DNA of 64,000 nt from Photobacterium indicum (GTDB lineage: Bacteria > Pseudomonadota > Gammaproteobacteria > Enterobacterales > Vibrionaceae): assembly GCF_003026215.1 (NCBI RefSeq), contig NZ_PYOC01000009.1:124001-188000 (forward strand). The letters are read 5' to 3'. The position numbers were made by a program, and so were the translations under genes. Each line of letters opens with the position of its first letter. Position 1 is the stretch's first letter. A model generated the notes under the pieces. The model saw only the letters and a list, made by a program, of their open reading frames with translations. It searched no databases and was not told the origin of the DNA. Positions 55,504 through 63,942 of the stretch are shown one piece after another.

Positions 55504-55525
55504 AAAGGAGCCAATCGGCTCCTTT
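55504..55525 (-). terminator. Intrinsic terminator of the fumarase gene
   Basis: Perfect 9-bp stem AAAGGAGCC (55504-55512) with 55517-55525, AATC loop; T-run on the minus strand after the stem. Confidence 0.9.
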
Positions 55526-55565
55526 AAAAAAGTAAATTAGTATCAATTAACGTAATAGCTAGAGA

Positions 55566-57074
55566 TTAAGCATCCATTTCAGCTATTTTGACCTTCCAAG
55601 TGTCTGGACCCGTCTCATGTGCATTAGTGCCAGCAGAATCAACCGCAACAGTTACAGGCATATCTTCGACTTCAAATTCGTAGATAGCCTCCATACCGAG
55701 GTCTTCAAATGCAACGACTCGTGCTTTCTTAATCGCCTTCGCAACCAAGTATGCAGCACCGCCAACAGCCATTAAGTAAACAGCTTTATGTTCTTTAATC
55801 GACTCAATCGCCTTAGGTCCACGTTCAGCTTTACCTATCATGCCCGTTAAGCCAGCTTGACCTAACATCATATCGGTAAACTTATCCATACGCGTTGACG
55901 TTGTAGGACCAGCAGGGCCAACAACCTCATCACCAACGGCATCCACAGGACCCACGTAATAAATAAAGCGGTTATTGAAATCTACAGGGAAATTTTCGCC
56001 GCGAGCCAACATATCTTGAATACGTTTATGCGCAGCATCACGACCTGTTAAGATTTTACCTGACAATAAAACCGTTTCGCCTGATTTCCATTCCTGAACA
56101 TCAGCTTTAGTAATTTCATCAACGTTAACACGGCGAACACTCTCGCCCACTTCCCATGTCACTTCTGGCCAGTCTTCTAGCTTCGGTGGGGTTAATTCTG
56201 CAGGGCCGGTACCATCGAGTGTAAAATGCACATGACGCGTAGCCGCACAGTTAGGGATCATGCAAACAGGCTTAGACGCCGCATGGGTTGGTGCTGTTTT
56301 AATTTTCACATCAACAACTGTGGTTAATCCGCCCAGCCCTTGTGCTCCAATACCCAATTTGTTCACACGATTATAAATGTCTAAACGTAGTTCTTCTTCT
56401 GCGTTTTGTGCGCCACGCTCTTGTAGCTCATGGATATCAATCGATTCCATCAACGACTCTTTTGCTAATACTGCCGCTTTTTCAGCCGTACCACCAATGC
56501 CTATGCCAAGCATGCCTGGTGGACACCAACCAGCCCCCATCAATGGCACTGTTTTTTCAATCCACTCAGCCACATCATCAGAAGGGTTCAACATCACCAT
56601 CTTGGTTTTATTTTCAGAACCGCCGCCTTTAGCTGCAATTTGAATATCAACCTTATTGCCTGGCACCATATCAATGTGAACAACTGCTGGCGTATTGTCT
56701 TTCGTATTTTTACGTGTGCCAGCAGGATCGGCAACAACAGACGCTCGTAGGGGGTTGTCTGGGTTGTTATAAGCTTGACGGACACCTTCATCGACCATTT
56801 GCTGAACAGTAAGATCACTCTCCCACTGCACATTCATTCCGATTTTAACAAAACAGGTCACGATCCCCGTATCTTGACAGATAGGACGTTTACCTTCTGC
56901 AGACATACGTGAATTAATCAAAATCTGTGCGATAGCATCTTTCGCAGCTTGACTCTGTTCTTTGTTATAAGCTTTTTCCAATGCTTGAACAAAATCAAGT
57001 GGATGGTAATAAGATATGTACTGTAATGCATCAGCAACACTACTAATCACATCTTCTTTACGGATGACGGTCAT
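55566..57074 (-). CDS. Class I (iron-sulfur) fumarate hydratase
   Basis: TCA-cycle enzyme interconverting fumarate and malate, with an oxygen-sensitive 4Fe-4S cluster. The 502-residue protein keeps cysteine motifs ICQDTG and CMIPNCAATRH, the substrate block GSENKTKMVML and the C-terminal GPAGPTTSTRMDKFTDMMLGQAGLTGMIGK. It is of the shorter class I type, below the 548 residues of E. coli FumA/FumB, and the N- and C-domains are fused as in FumA. Start MTVIRKEDVI with GAGGGCAA upstream. It is monocistronic and divergent from pabB. Confidence 0.95.
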   Translation of the reverse strand: MTVIRKEDVISSVADALQYISYYHPLDFVQALEKAYNKEQSQAAKDAIAQILINSRMSAEGKRPICQDTGIVTCFVKIGMNVQWESDLTVQQMVDEGVRQAYNNPDNPLRASVVADPAGTRKNTKDNTPAVVHIDMVPGNKVDIQIAAKGGGSENKTKMVMLNPSDDVAEWIEKTVPLMGAGWCPPGMLGIGIGGTAEKAAVLAKESLMESIDIHELQERGAQNAEEELRLDIYNRVNKLGIGAQGLGGLTTVVDVKIKTAPTHAASKPVCMIPNCAATRHVHFTLDGTGPAELTPPKLEDWPEVTWEVGESVRRVNVDEITKADVQEWKSGETVLLSGKILTGRDAAHKRIQDMLARGENFPVDFNNRFIYYVGPVDAVGDEVVGPAGPTTSTRMDKFTDMMLGQAGLTGMIGKAERGPKAIESIKEHKAVYLMAVGGAAYLVAKAIKKARVVAFEDLGMEAIYEFEVEDMPVTVAVDSAGTNAHETGPDTWKVKIAEMDA

Positions 57075-57389
57075 AATTGCCCTCGTTGATTATTATAATT
57101 CCATGGCGCCCAGCTTTAATTCGTCACTACAAAAAGCTTCCAGTGTAGTGTGTGATTCTCATTCATGGCTGCAGTATATTGATTCGTATAACCAATATGA
57201 CTCACCCAAATGCTATCACGCGGCCATGCTCCACATGGCAAATGTCCATCTCACTTTATTTCTGTGTACCCTTTAGAAAATAAAACGCGATGGATCGTCC
57301 TTGGGCGTCGTAATAAAAGCTGTGGTTATGATACTCTTGCGCTCAACTTCGCGCTATGCGCCAATTGAATACCTGTCACAAAAAAGAAA
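57075..57389. promoter_or_regulatory. Divergent region between fumarase gene and pabB
   Basis: A 315-base gap with promoters for both genes. I see no gene, no clear regulator site and only a weak GAAA ribosome site for pabB. Confidence 0.3.
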
Positions 57390-58793
57390 ATGATTTGTAA
57401 ATCACATCCCAAACTAAGCATTGAACAACTCGATTACAGCCCAGAAATGACTCTTGAGTGGTTTTCACCCTTATCACGTCTGCCATGGGCGATGATATTA
57501 CGTTCTGCTGCCAATAATCACCCAGATAATCGCTTTGATATTCTAGTTGCTGATCCTTTAGCCACTTTGGAGACACAAGGTGAAATAACCTGTATTAAAT
57601 TTTCAAATGGCGATGAAAAAACTAGCACTGATGATCCGTTTTCTCTGCTTCAACATATTCAACAGGATCTACTACCCCCACTTAACCCTATGACTGGTGT
57701 GCCATTTATTGGTGGTGCACTGGGCTATTTTGCATACGACCTCGGTCGACGGGTTGAAAAAATTGCCTCACTGGCTAAGCATGATATTTCTGCACCTGAT
57801 ATGGCTGTAGGCATTTATGATTGGGCACTGATTGCTGATCACCAAGAAAAAACGCTTTTTTTAGTCTCTCCTTCTGGTAGTCAACGTTTAGAATGGCTAA
57901 AACAGCACCAAGAAAACAGTTTAACGCAGCACAAAAAGGACGTGTCACAACAAGCTGAACACTTTGCATTAACAACTGATTGGTCTTCAAACATGACAAT
58001 TAGCAGTTACTGCAACAAATTTGATCAAGTCCAAGAGTATTTACTCTCTGGTGATTGTTATCAAATTAACCTTGCACAGCGTTTTCAGGCTTCTTATCGC
58101 GGTGATGAATGGCAAGCTTACTTACGTTTAGAGCAAACGAATGGTGCGCCTTTCTCTGGTTTTATCCGCACTGAACACGGTACTGTCTTGTCTGTATCAC
58201 CAGAACGTTTTCTACAACATAACCAAGGTTACGTTGAAACAAAGCCGATCAAGGGTACGCGCCCACGCTCAGACAATGTAGAACAAGACCGAGCCTATGC
58301 CGACGATTTACGTCATGCTGAAAAAGATCGCTCAGAAAATTTGATGATTGTTGATTTGCTACGAAATGATATTGGACGAGTGGCAAAACCCGGTAGTGTC
58401 AAAGTACCCAGCATTTTTGAAATCGAAAGTTTCCCCGCGGTTCATCACTTGGTTAGCACCGTAACAGGCGAACTAGACCAACAGTACTCGGCAACGGATT
58501 TATTACGTGCTTGTTTTCCCGGAGGCTCAATTACAGGCGCCCCGAAAGTACGAGCTATGTCTATAATTGAAGAATTAGAACCGCATCGCCGTAGTATTTA
58601 CTGTGGCAGCATTGGCTATATCAGCCGCTGTGGTCGCATGGATACTAGCATTACGATACGAACATTAGTCACTCAAGAGCAGAAGATATACGCTTGGGCT
58701 GGCGGTGGAGTGGTTGCAGATAGCAAATCTGACAGTGAATATCAGGAAACACTGGACAAACTAAGTAGAATTCTGCCAATCTTAAGACAGTAG
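57390..58793 (+). CDS. pabB: Aminodeoxychorismate synthase component I PabB
   Basis: Makes 4-amino-4-deoxychorismate from chorismate with ammonia from PabA, for p-aminobenzoate and folate. The 467-residue protein has the PabB-specific PIKGTRPR motif with K288 (anthranilate synthase TrpE has Ala there), SENLMIVDLLRNDIGRVA, GGSITGAPKVRAM and GAGGGVVADS-like WAGGGVVADS. In E. coli the order is pabB-nudL-sdaA; here sdaC is inserted before sdaA. Confidence 0.95.
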   Translation: MICKSHPKLSIEQLDYSPEMTLEWFSPLSRLPWAMILRSAANNHPDNRFDILVADPLATLETQGEITCIKFSNGDEKTSTDDPFSLLQHIQQDLLPPLNPMTGVPFIGGALGYFAYDLGRRVEKIASLAKHDISAPDMAVGIYDWALIADHQEKTLFLVSPSGSQRLEWLKQHQENSLTQHKKDVSQQAEHFALTTDWSSNMTISSYCNKFDQVQEYLLSGDCYQINLAQRFQASYRGDEWQAYLRLEQTNGAPFSGFIRTEHGTVLSVSPERFLQHNQGYVETKPIKGTRPRSDNVEQDRAYADDLRHAEKDRSENLMIVDLLRNDIGRVAKPGSVKVPSIFEIESFPAVHHLVSTVTGELDQQYSATDLLRACFPGGSITGAPKVRAMSIIEELEPHRRSIYCGSIGYISRCGRMDTSITIRTLVTQEQKIYAWAGGGVVADSKSDSEYQETLDKLSRILPILRQ

Positions 58794-58842
58794 TCTATTT
58801 TATTAACTACTCTATTACCAAATGACTTGGAATAGTAAAATT

Positions 58843-58887
58843 GTAACTGCTTAGATCTCGTTCATCGCGAACAAGATAAGCAGTTAC
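58843..58887. other. Long hairpin between pabB and nudL
   Basis: Perfect 11-bp arms GTAACTGCTTA (58843-58853) and TAAGCAGTTAC (58877-58887), with an inner GTTC/GAAC stem in the loop. No T-run follows, so it is unlikely to be a terminator; it may be a dispersed repeat or an mRNA processing structure. Confidence 0.6.
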
Positions 58888-58905
58888 AGTAAACACGGAC
58901 AGTTT

Positions 58906-59505
58906 ATGATCAGTCAGCAACAAATATTAAGCCGCTTTATGCTTGCGCCAACCACGAATTATGACAAGAGTCATAATGAGCGTGTACGCCAGCATGTATC
59001 TGCTACAGATACTTTTAAGCCCGCGGCTGTGCTGATCCCTCTCGTTCCCCGTAATAACACCTACAATATTGTATTAACTCGCCGTGCAAACCACTTAAAA
59101 CATCACCCAGGCCAAATTGCTTTCCCTGGTGGTCGTCATGAAAGCTTCGATCAAGATTTAGCGGCTACAGCACTCCGCGAAACAGAAGAAGAAACTGGAA
59201 TATTATGCAGTCGAAATCATATACTTGGACAGCTGCCAGCTCTGCCTACAATAAGCGGATATATGGTAACGCCATTCCTTTCAACAATAGCAGCAGATTA
59301 CCAGCCAAAGCTTGACCCCAGCGAGGTTGATGAGTTATTCGAAGTGCCAATTCAATACTTATTAAACCCAGTGAATATGCACAGTCAGCAGTTTCAAATA
59401 AATGGCCACCTACACAATATTTATTCAATTCCATTCAGCAATTATTCAATTTGGGGAGCTACTGCCCAAATGATTAAGTTGTTATCAAAACAGCTTTGGT
59501 ATTAA
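58906..59505 (+). CDS. nudL: CoA pyrophosphatase, Nudix hydrolase NudL
   Basis: Nudix enzyme of 199 residues predicted to cleave coenzyme A to 4'-phosphopantetheine and 3',5'-ADP. It has the upstream CoA-signature LTRRANHLKHHPGQIAFPGG and the Nudix box GGRHESFDQDLAATALRETEEETGI (about 77-101; RETEEETG is the core). Position after pabB matches E. coli nudL (yeaB). ATG at 58906 follows CGGAC. Confidence 0.9.
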   Translation: MISQQQILSRFMLAPTTNYDKSHNERVRQHVSATDTFKPAAVLIPLVPRNNTYNIVLTRRANHLKHHPGQIAFPGGRHESFDQDLAATALRETEEETGILCSRNHILGQLPALPTISGYMVTPFLSTIAADYQPKLDPSEVDELFEVPIQYLLNPVNMHSQQFQINGHLHNIYSIPFSNYSIWGATAQMIKLLSKQLWY

Positions 59506-59555
59506 AAATTCGCCTTCTAACACGTCATTTTCCCTAACTTCTTCGTAACACCCCC

Positions 59556-59571
59556 TGTGATCAAGATCACC
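59556..59571 (+). promoter_or_regulatory. CRP-like binding site upstream of sdaC
   Basis: TGTGATCAAGATCACC matches the CRP consensus TGTGA-N6-TCACA in nine of ten defined positions. It lies about 125 bases before the sdaC ATG, suitable for activation. E. coli sdaC is also CRP-dependent. Confidence 0.75.
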
Positions 59572-59608
59572 TTTAATTGTATTGCAAATATCACCAATTA
59601 CATAACGG

Positions 59609-59619
59609 GATCAAGATCA
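59609..59619 (+). promoter_or_regulatory. Second GATCAAGATCA element upstream of sdaC
   Basis: Repeats the central GATCAAGATCA of the CRP-like site exactly 50 bases downstream but lacks the outer TGTGA/TCACA arms. It may be a weak second CRP site or an operator for another regulator. Confidence 0.35.
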
Positions 59620-59696
59620 AAGTTTTACTTCTGGAAATAGCGAAAATGCGCCCCGTTCCTAATTCCCGTTCCGTAAAACACTTTGGATAGATAATC

Positions 59697-60950
59697 ATGC
59701 AAACCACTTCGAATACAGCAGCGACTACCGCAGCAAAAGCAAGTTGGACGTATAAAGATTTCACTTGGGCACTATCACTATTTGGCACAGCAGTAGGCGC
59801 TGGTGTTCTTTTTCTTCCAATTAAAGCAGGCGCTGGTGGCTTTTGGCCTCTAGTTATTCTGGCTCTTATTGCACTACCAATGACTTGGTTTGCACATAAA
59901 GGTCTTGCTCGCTTCGTTCTTTCAGCAAAAAACCCTGAAGCAGATATCACTGATACTGTTGAAGAGCACTTCGGTAAGTCTGGCGCAAAAATCATCACTT
60001 TCGCTTACTTCTTTGCTATCTATCCGATTGTTCTAATTTATGGTGTTGGTATTACAAACACTGTCGACTCTTTCTTAGTTAACCAAATGGGTATGGAGTC
60101 AATTCCACGTTGGTTGCTATCTGGCGGCCTAATCATAGCAATGACTGCTGGTGTTGTGTTCGGTAAAGAACTGATGCTTAAAGCAACGTCTGCAATGGTT
60201 TACCCTCTAGTATTTATTCTACTAGCACTATCTATCTACCTAGTGCCTGAGTGGAATACAACAATGGTTTCTGTTAGCCCTGATTGGAGCTCTATGCCTT
60301 CTGTTATTTGGCTAGCAATTCCAATTATTGTTTTCTCTTTCAACCACAGCCCAATCATCAGCCAGTTCTCTAAAGAACAGCGCCGCGTTTACGGTGAAGA
60401 TGCAGTTAAAAAGACTGACATGATCACTGGCGGTGCAGCAATGATGCTTATGAGCTTCGTTATGTTCTTTGTATTCTCTGTTGTTCTTTCTCTATCACCA
60501 GAGCAACTAGCTATCGCACAAGAACAAAACATTAGTGTTCTATCGTACCTAGCGAACATTCACGAATCTCCGCTAATCTCAATTCTTGGTCCTCTAGTTG
60601 CTTTTGCTGCTATCACTTCAAGCTACTTCGGTCACTTCCTTGGTGCACATGAAGGTCTTGTTGGTCTAGCGAAATCTAGCTCTAAGATGCCAGTTAAAAA
60701 GATTGAGAAAATCTCTCTTGGTTTCATCGTTATTACAACTTGGATGGTTGCGGTAGTTAACCCAAGCATCCTAGGTATGATTGAAACAATGGGTGCACCG
60801 ATGATCGCTGCAATCTTGTTCCTAATGCCTGTTGTAGCAATGTACAAAGTACCAGCAATGGCTAAGTACAAGACATCTGCACCGGTACAACTTTTCACTG
60901 CTCTATGTGGTATTGCTGCAATTACTTCAGTAATCTACGGCGCATTGTAA
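59697..60950 (+). CDS. sdaC: Serine transporter SdaC (HAAAP family)
   Basis: Proton-coupled L-serine uptake protein with about eleven membrane helices, 417 residues (E. coli SdaC, 429). Typical blocks are TWALSLFGTAVGAGVLFLPI near the N-terminus, PIIVFSFNHSPIISQF and SSYFGHFLGAHEG. It lies directly upstream of sdaA, linking uptake to deamination; in E. coli sdaC is paired with sdaB instead. Codon use is strongly biased towards common codons, suggesting high expression. It ends at its own terminator. Confidence 0.92.
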   Translation: MQTTSNTAATTAAKASWTYKDFTWALSLFGTAVGAGVLFLPIKAGAGGFWPLVILALIALPMTWFAHKGLARFVLSAKNPEADITDTVEEHFGKSGAKIITFAYFFAIYPIVLIYGVGITNTVDSFLVNQMGMESIPRWLLSGGLIIAMTAGVVFGKELMLKATSAMVYPLVFILLALSIYLVPEWNTTMVSVSPDWSSMPSVIWLAIPIIVFSFNHSPIISQFSKEQRRVYGEDAVKKTDMITGGAAMMLMSFVMFFVFSVVLSLSPEQLAIAQEQNISVLSYLANIHESPLISILGPLVAFAAITSSYFGHFLGAHEGLVGLAKSSSKMPVKKIEKISLGFIVITTWMVAVVNPSILGMIETMGAPMIAAILFLMPVVAMYKVPAMAKYKTSAPVQLFTALCGIAAITSVIYGAL

Positions 60951-60966
60951 AAGATTCATCTACTCT

Positions 60967-60997
60967 AGCCGTAATGAATGTTCATTTACGGCTTTTT
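60967..60997 (+). terminator. Intrinsic terminator of sdaC
   Basis: Stem AGCCGTAA...TTACGGCT (60967-60993) with inner GAA/TTC pairs, followed by a T-run. Confidence 0.85.
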
Positions 60998-61045
60998 CTT
61001 CCGAAAAAATGTGCTACAACGCATAGTCTTCTAAGTCAATTAGAG

Positions 61046-61194
61046 TAGAATAGACAACACAAAAGAGCAGGAAGTATTTGCCTACTGCTCTTTTTGCTTT
61101 TCTAGTGATCTCGCCAAGGAAGGGGCGGGAATTATAAAAACTATGACAGTCTTGGCCGGAGGCAAGATCGCTTCCCCCGACTGAGGTAATACGC
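61046..61194 (+). promoter_or_regulatory. Structured 5' leader of sdaA with attenuator-like hairpin
   Basis: A possible -10 box TAGAAT (61046-61051) is followed at once by a terminator-like hairpin, AAAAGAGCAG (61061-61070) with CTGCTCTTTT (61085-61094) and TTTTT. About 100 more bases precede the ATG. They can form CGCC/GGCG (61112-61128 region), a hairpin CTTG/CAAG (61151-61166) and an enclosing CAGTC (61147-61151) / GACTG (61179-61183) stem that ends against the GAGG ribosome site. It does not match the glycine riboswitch. Regulation by attenuation or translation is inference. Confidence 0.4.
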
Positions 61195-62556
61195 ATGATC
61201 AGTGTTTTTGATATCTACAAAATTGGTGTGGGTCCTTCCAGTTCACACACTGTTGGTCCAATGAAAGCAGGTAAGGAATTTATTGATGACTTACGCGCGA
61301 TGGGCAAATTACGAGATATAACCAAAATTACCGTTGACGTTTATGGCTCACTTTCTCTTACCGGTAAAGGTCACCATACAGACATCGCTATCATCATGGG
61401 TCTTGCAGGCAACAGTCCTGAACATGTTGATATTGACAGCATCCCCGGTTTTATCGCTCGTGTAGAAGAAACAGAACGCTTACCTGTTGGCATGCACTGC
61501 CACACAGTAGAGTTTCCTCGTGAAGGAGGTATGAATTTTCATACAACTAATCTTTCTCTTCACGAAAATGGTATGACTATCACCGCTTGGATTAGCGATG
61601 AAGTGTCGTACACTAAAACTTATTATTCAATCGGTGGTGGTTTCATCGTCGACGAAGAAAACTTTGGCAAAGAGCAAGTTTCAACAGTCAAAGTACCTTA
61701 CATGTATACTAAGGCAGAAGGCCTTCTTGCACATTGTAAAGAACATGGCCTTTCTGTTAGTGCACTTGTTATGGCTAACGAACGTGCAATGAATGCAGAA
61801 GACGAAATTAATACTTACTTCGCAAACATCTGGAAAGCCATGCGTGAATGTATGGAACGAGGTATGAACGAAGAAGGTATTCTACCAGGTCCACTACGTG
61901 TTCCACGTCGAGCAGCGGCACTTCGCCAACAACTGATAACGACAGAAAACCTAAGTACTGACCCGATGACGGTTGTTGACTGGGTTAACATGTACGCATT
62001 TGCTGTAAACGAAGAAAATGCAGCGGGTGGTCGTGTTGTTACTGCACCAACAAATGGCGCGTGTGGCATCATTCCAGCGGTACTAGCTTACTACGATAAG
62101 TTCATCCAGAATGTTGGTCCTAAAGATTACACGCGTTATTTTGCAGCTTCTGGTGCAATTGGTGGTCTTTATAAGCGCAATGCATCTATCTCTGGTGCTG
62201 AAGTAGGCTGTCAGGGTGAAGTGGGTGTAGCATGTTCAATGGCTGCAGCGGGTCTTGCTGAACTTATGGGTGGTAGCCCTGATCAAGTTTGCATCGCAGC
62301 TGAGATCGCAATGGAGCACAACTTAGGTCTAACATGTGATCCTGTTGCTGGTCAGGTACAGGTTCCATGTATAGAGCGTAATGGTATTGCAGCGGTTAAA
62401 GCGATTAACGCATGTCGTATGGCACTACGTCGTTCTTCTGAGCCTCGAGTTTCACTTGATAAAGTAATCGAAACAATGTTGGAAACAGGTAAAGACATGA
62501 ACGCTAAATACCGTGAGACTTCTCAGGGTGGTCTGGCTATTAAAGTTATCTGCTAA
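61195..62556 (+). CDS. sdaA: L-serine ammonia-lyase SdaA (4Fe-4S)
   Basis: Deaminates L-serine to pyruvate and ammonia using an oxygen-sensitive 4Fe-4S cluster. The 453-residue single-chain enzyme begins MISVFDIYKIGVGPSSSHT and keeps the three cluster cysteines C339, C381 and C392 (EVGCQGE, LTCDPVAG, VPCIERN) with the 42 and 11 residue spacing of the family. The catalytic block GRVVTAPTNGACGIIPA is present. Preceded by GAGG nine bases from the ATG. Works with SdaC; nudL and pabB lie upstream. Confidence 0.97.
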   Translation: MISVFDIYKIGVGPSSSHTVGPMKAGKEFIDDLRAMGKLRDITKITVDVYGSLSLTGKGHHTDIAIIMGLAGNSPEHVDIDSIPGFIARVEETERLPVGMHCHTVEFPREGGMNFHTTNLSLHENGMTITAWISDEVSYTKTYYSIGGGFIVDEENFGKEQVSTVKVPYMYTKAEGLLAHCKEHGLSVSALVMANERAMNAEDEINTYFANIWKAMRECMERGMNEEGILPGPLRVPRRAAALRQQLITTENLSTDPMTVVDWVNMYAFAVNEENAAGGRVVTAPTNGACGIIPAVLAYYDKFIQNVGPKDYTRYFAASGAIGGLYKRNASISGAEVGCQGEVGVACSMAAAGLAELMGGSPDQVCIAAEIAMEHNLGLTCDPVAGQVQVPCIERNGIAAVKAINACRMALRRSSEPRVSLDKVIETMLETGKDMNAKYRETSQGGLAIKVIC

Positions 62557-62576
62557 ATCCGTCACTGTTTAATATT

Positions 62577-62615
62577 AAAAGCCATCCGTTACTTATCAGA
62601 AACGGGTGGCTTTTT
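62577..62615. terminator. Bidirectional terminator after sdaA
   Basis: Fourteen-bp stem AAAAGCCATCCGTT (62577-62590) with 62601-62614, one G-U pair, flanked by A and T runs; shared with the convergent ADP-ribosylglycohydrolase-like gene. Confidence 0.9.
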
Positions 62616-62668
62616 AGTTTCAGCCATAGCGATTACATTAGTTACCGTGCTTTATTCGTTTATAGAGG

Positions 62669-63634
62669 CTAACTCTTTGCAGCCTTCAGCAATGCCTCAA
62701 TATCTTCAGCGAGAGCCTCTCCACTTTGCAACGTGGTTAGCCACGAGATAGGTATCCCCTTTTCATCACCAAAGCCATAACACGCACCCGCAAGTGCACC
62801 AATCAAGATCCCCCGCCCGCACGTATCACCTGAAACCAGAATATTTTTCATTATCGCTTCAGTATAGCTTTCACTGTTTTGTAAAATCCAAGCAGCCATC
62901 GGAACACTATCTTCTAAATGGCATGCTGAACTGATAAGTGAAAAAACATGAGTGAGATCGTTAACATCTCCATCCAATAACCGTACTTTTTCAATCTTAT
63001 CTTGAATTTCAACAGGTGATTTCACCTTTAACACATTAAGCACAGGTTCCATCCGTCGAGAACGCAGTGCTTCATTCAATGCACTCGCAAATGCTTTGGC
63101 TGTAGCTAACGCTAGTTCATTTTGATGCGTAATCCCTACGATGCGGTCGATTTCTTGCTCTAACTGTTCTGACGGGTATTTAAGCGCAACCAATGCAGGA
63201 ATAGCACACAGTGCTGGGTTTTGATCATCTTCACTACTGCCAGAGTCTTCGGGCCAATCATCAGGTTCGAGTGAAAATAAGGTCAATAATAACGCTTTCG
63301 TTGGGCTATCAACGTAGCCAATGAAATCACCACCAGGACCAAAGTAATCAAGAATATGTTGCTGAATTTGATGCGTACTTATCTCTGGTTCCGCAAGTAA
63401 ACGTATATACAATGCCAACCATTCACCGTAAGCGGTTAACTCACCCGCCGTTAAGCTATCATGAGCGTAATAGCCTTCAACGTCTTTGTAATGCAGTACA
63501 TTGGGTTCAATAAAGGGAAAGTGTGATAATTCAGATAGCGTTTTAATTCGTTCTGGTGAATAAATCCAATGCGTCCCCATACTTGCAGCATCGGCAACTA
63601 GCGCACCAATAAGGGCAGCGTAACGCTGAGCCAT
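62669..63634 (-). CDS. ADP-ribosylglycohydrolase family protein
   Basis: All-helical protein of 321 residues in the ARH/DraG/J1-crystallin family, whose enzymes remove ADP-ribose from proteins or hydrolyse related bonds with a two-metal site. The N-terminus (ALIGALVADAASMGTHW) and C-terminus (VSGDTCGRGILIGALAGACYG) are clearly of this family. The usual C-terminal DTD motif is DTC here and the first motif has VADA in place of GDA, so metal binding and activity are uncertain. ATG at 63634 follows AGGAGG. It is monocistronic. It may be a divergent enzyme or a crystallin-like, non-catalytic member. Confidence 0.85.
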   Translation of the reverse strand: MAQRYAALIGALVADAASMGTHWIYSPERIKTLSELSHFPFIEPNVLHYKDVEGYYAHDSLTAGELTAYGEWLALYIRLLAEPEISTHQIQQHILDYFGPGGDFIGYVDSPTKALLLTLFSLEPDDWPEDSGSSEDDQNPALCAIPALVALKYPSEQLEQEIDRIVGITHQNELALATAKAFASALNEALRSRRMEPVLNVLKVKSPVEIQDKIEKVRLLDGDVNDLTHVFSLISSACHLEDSVPMAAWILQNSESYTEAIMKNILVSGDTCGRGILIGALAGACYGFGDEKGIPISWLTTLQSGEALAEDIEALLKAAKS

Positions 63635-63942
63635 AACTCCTCCTTAAATTTGCTTTAGGCATGGCGCTTTTCTGATTGCTTTCTTATCGCATACCGATCG
63701 TTTGCTGTAAAAAGCACCAATTTATCGTTCAACAGCTCTAAGCATAGCGTATTGAATAATCGCATTCAGAAATTCATCCAATATCTTAAGAGCAACCCAC
63801 TAAGTGAGCTTAAATTGATATAAAGCACTTCTATACTCTATTCTCAGTTTAGATTTCGCCCTATACTCCAGACAACAGCAAGGATGGCAACAGTTAAAAA
63901 GGCGCTTTCAGTTACCGCTACTTTTCGAGAACTATCTACAAG
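63635..63942. other. Intergenic region at the right end
   Basis: No supported gene. A 20-codon frame at 63884-63946 (MATVKKALSVTATF...) has an AAGG too close to its ATG to be convincing; its TGA overlaps the ATG at 63943. Confidence 0.3.

Noticed and set aside
61105..61190. Glycine or cobalamin riboswitch before sdaA
   Set aside because: Stretches such as CTTCCCCCGACTG recall parts of a cobalamin core, but the other conserved boxes of either class are missing.
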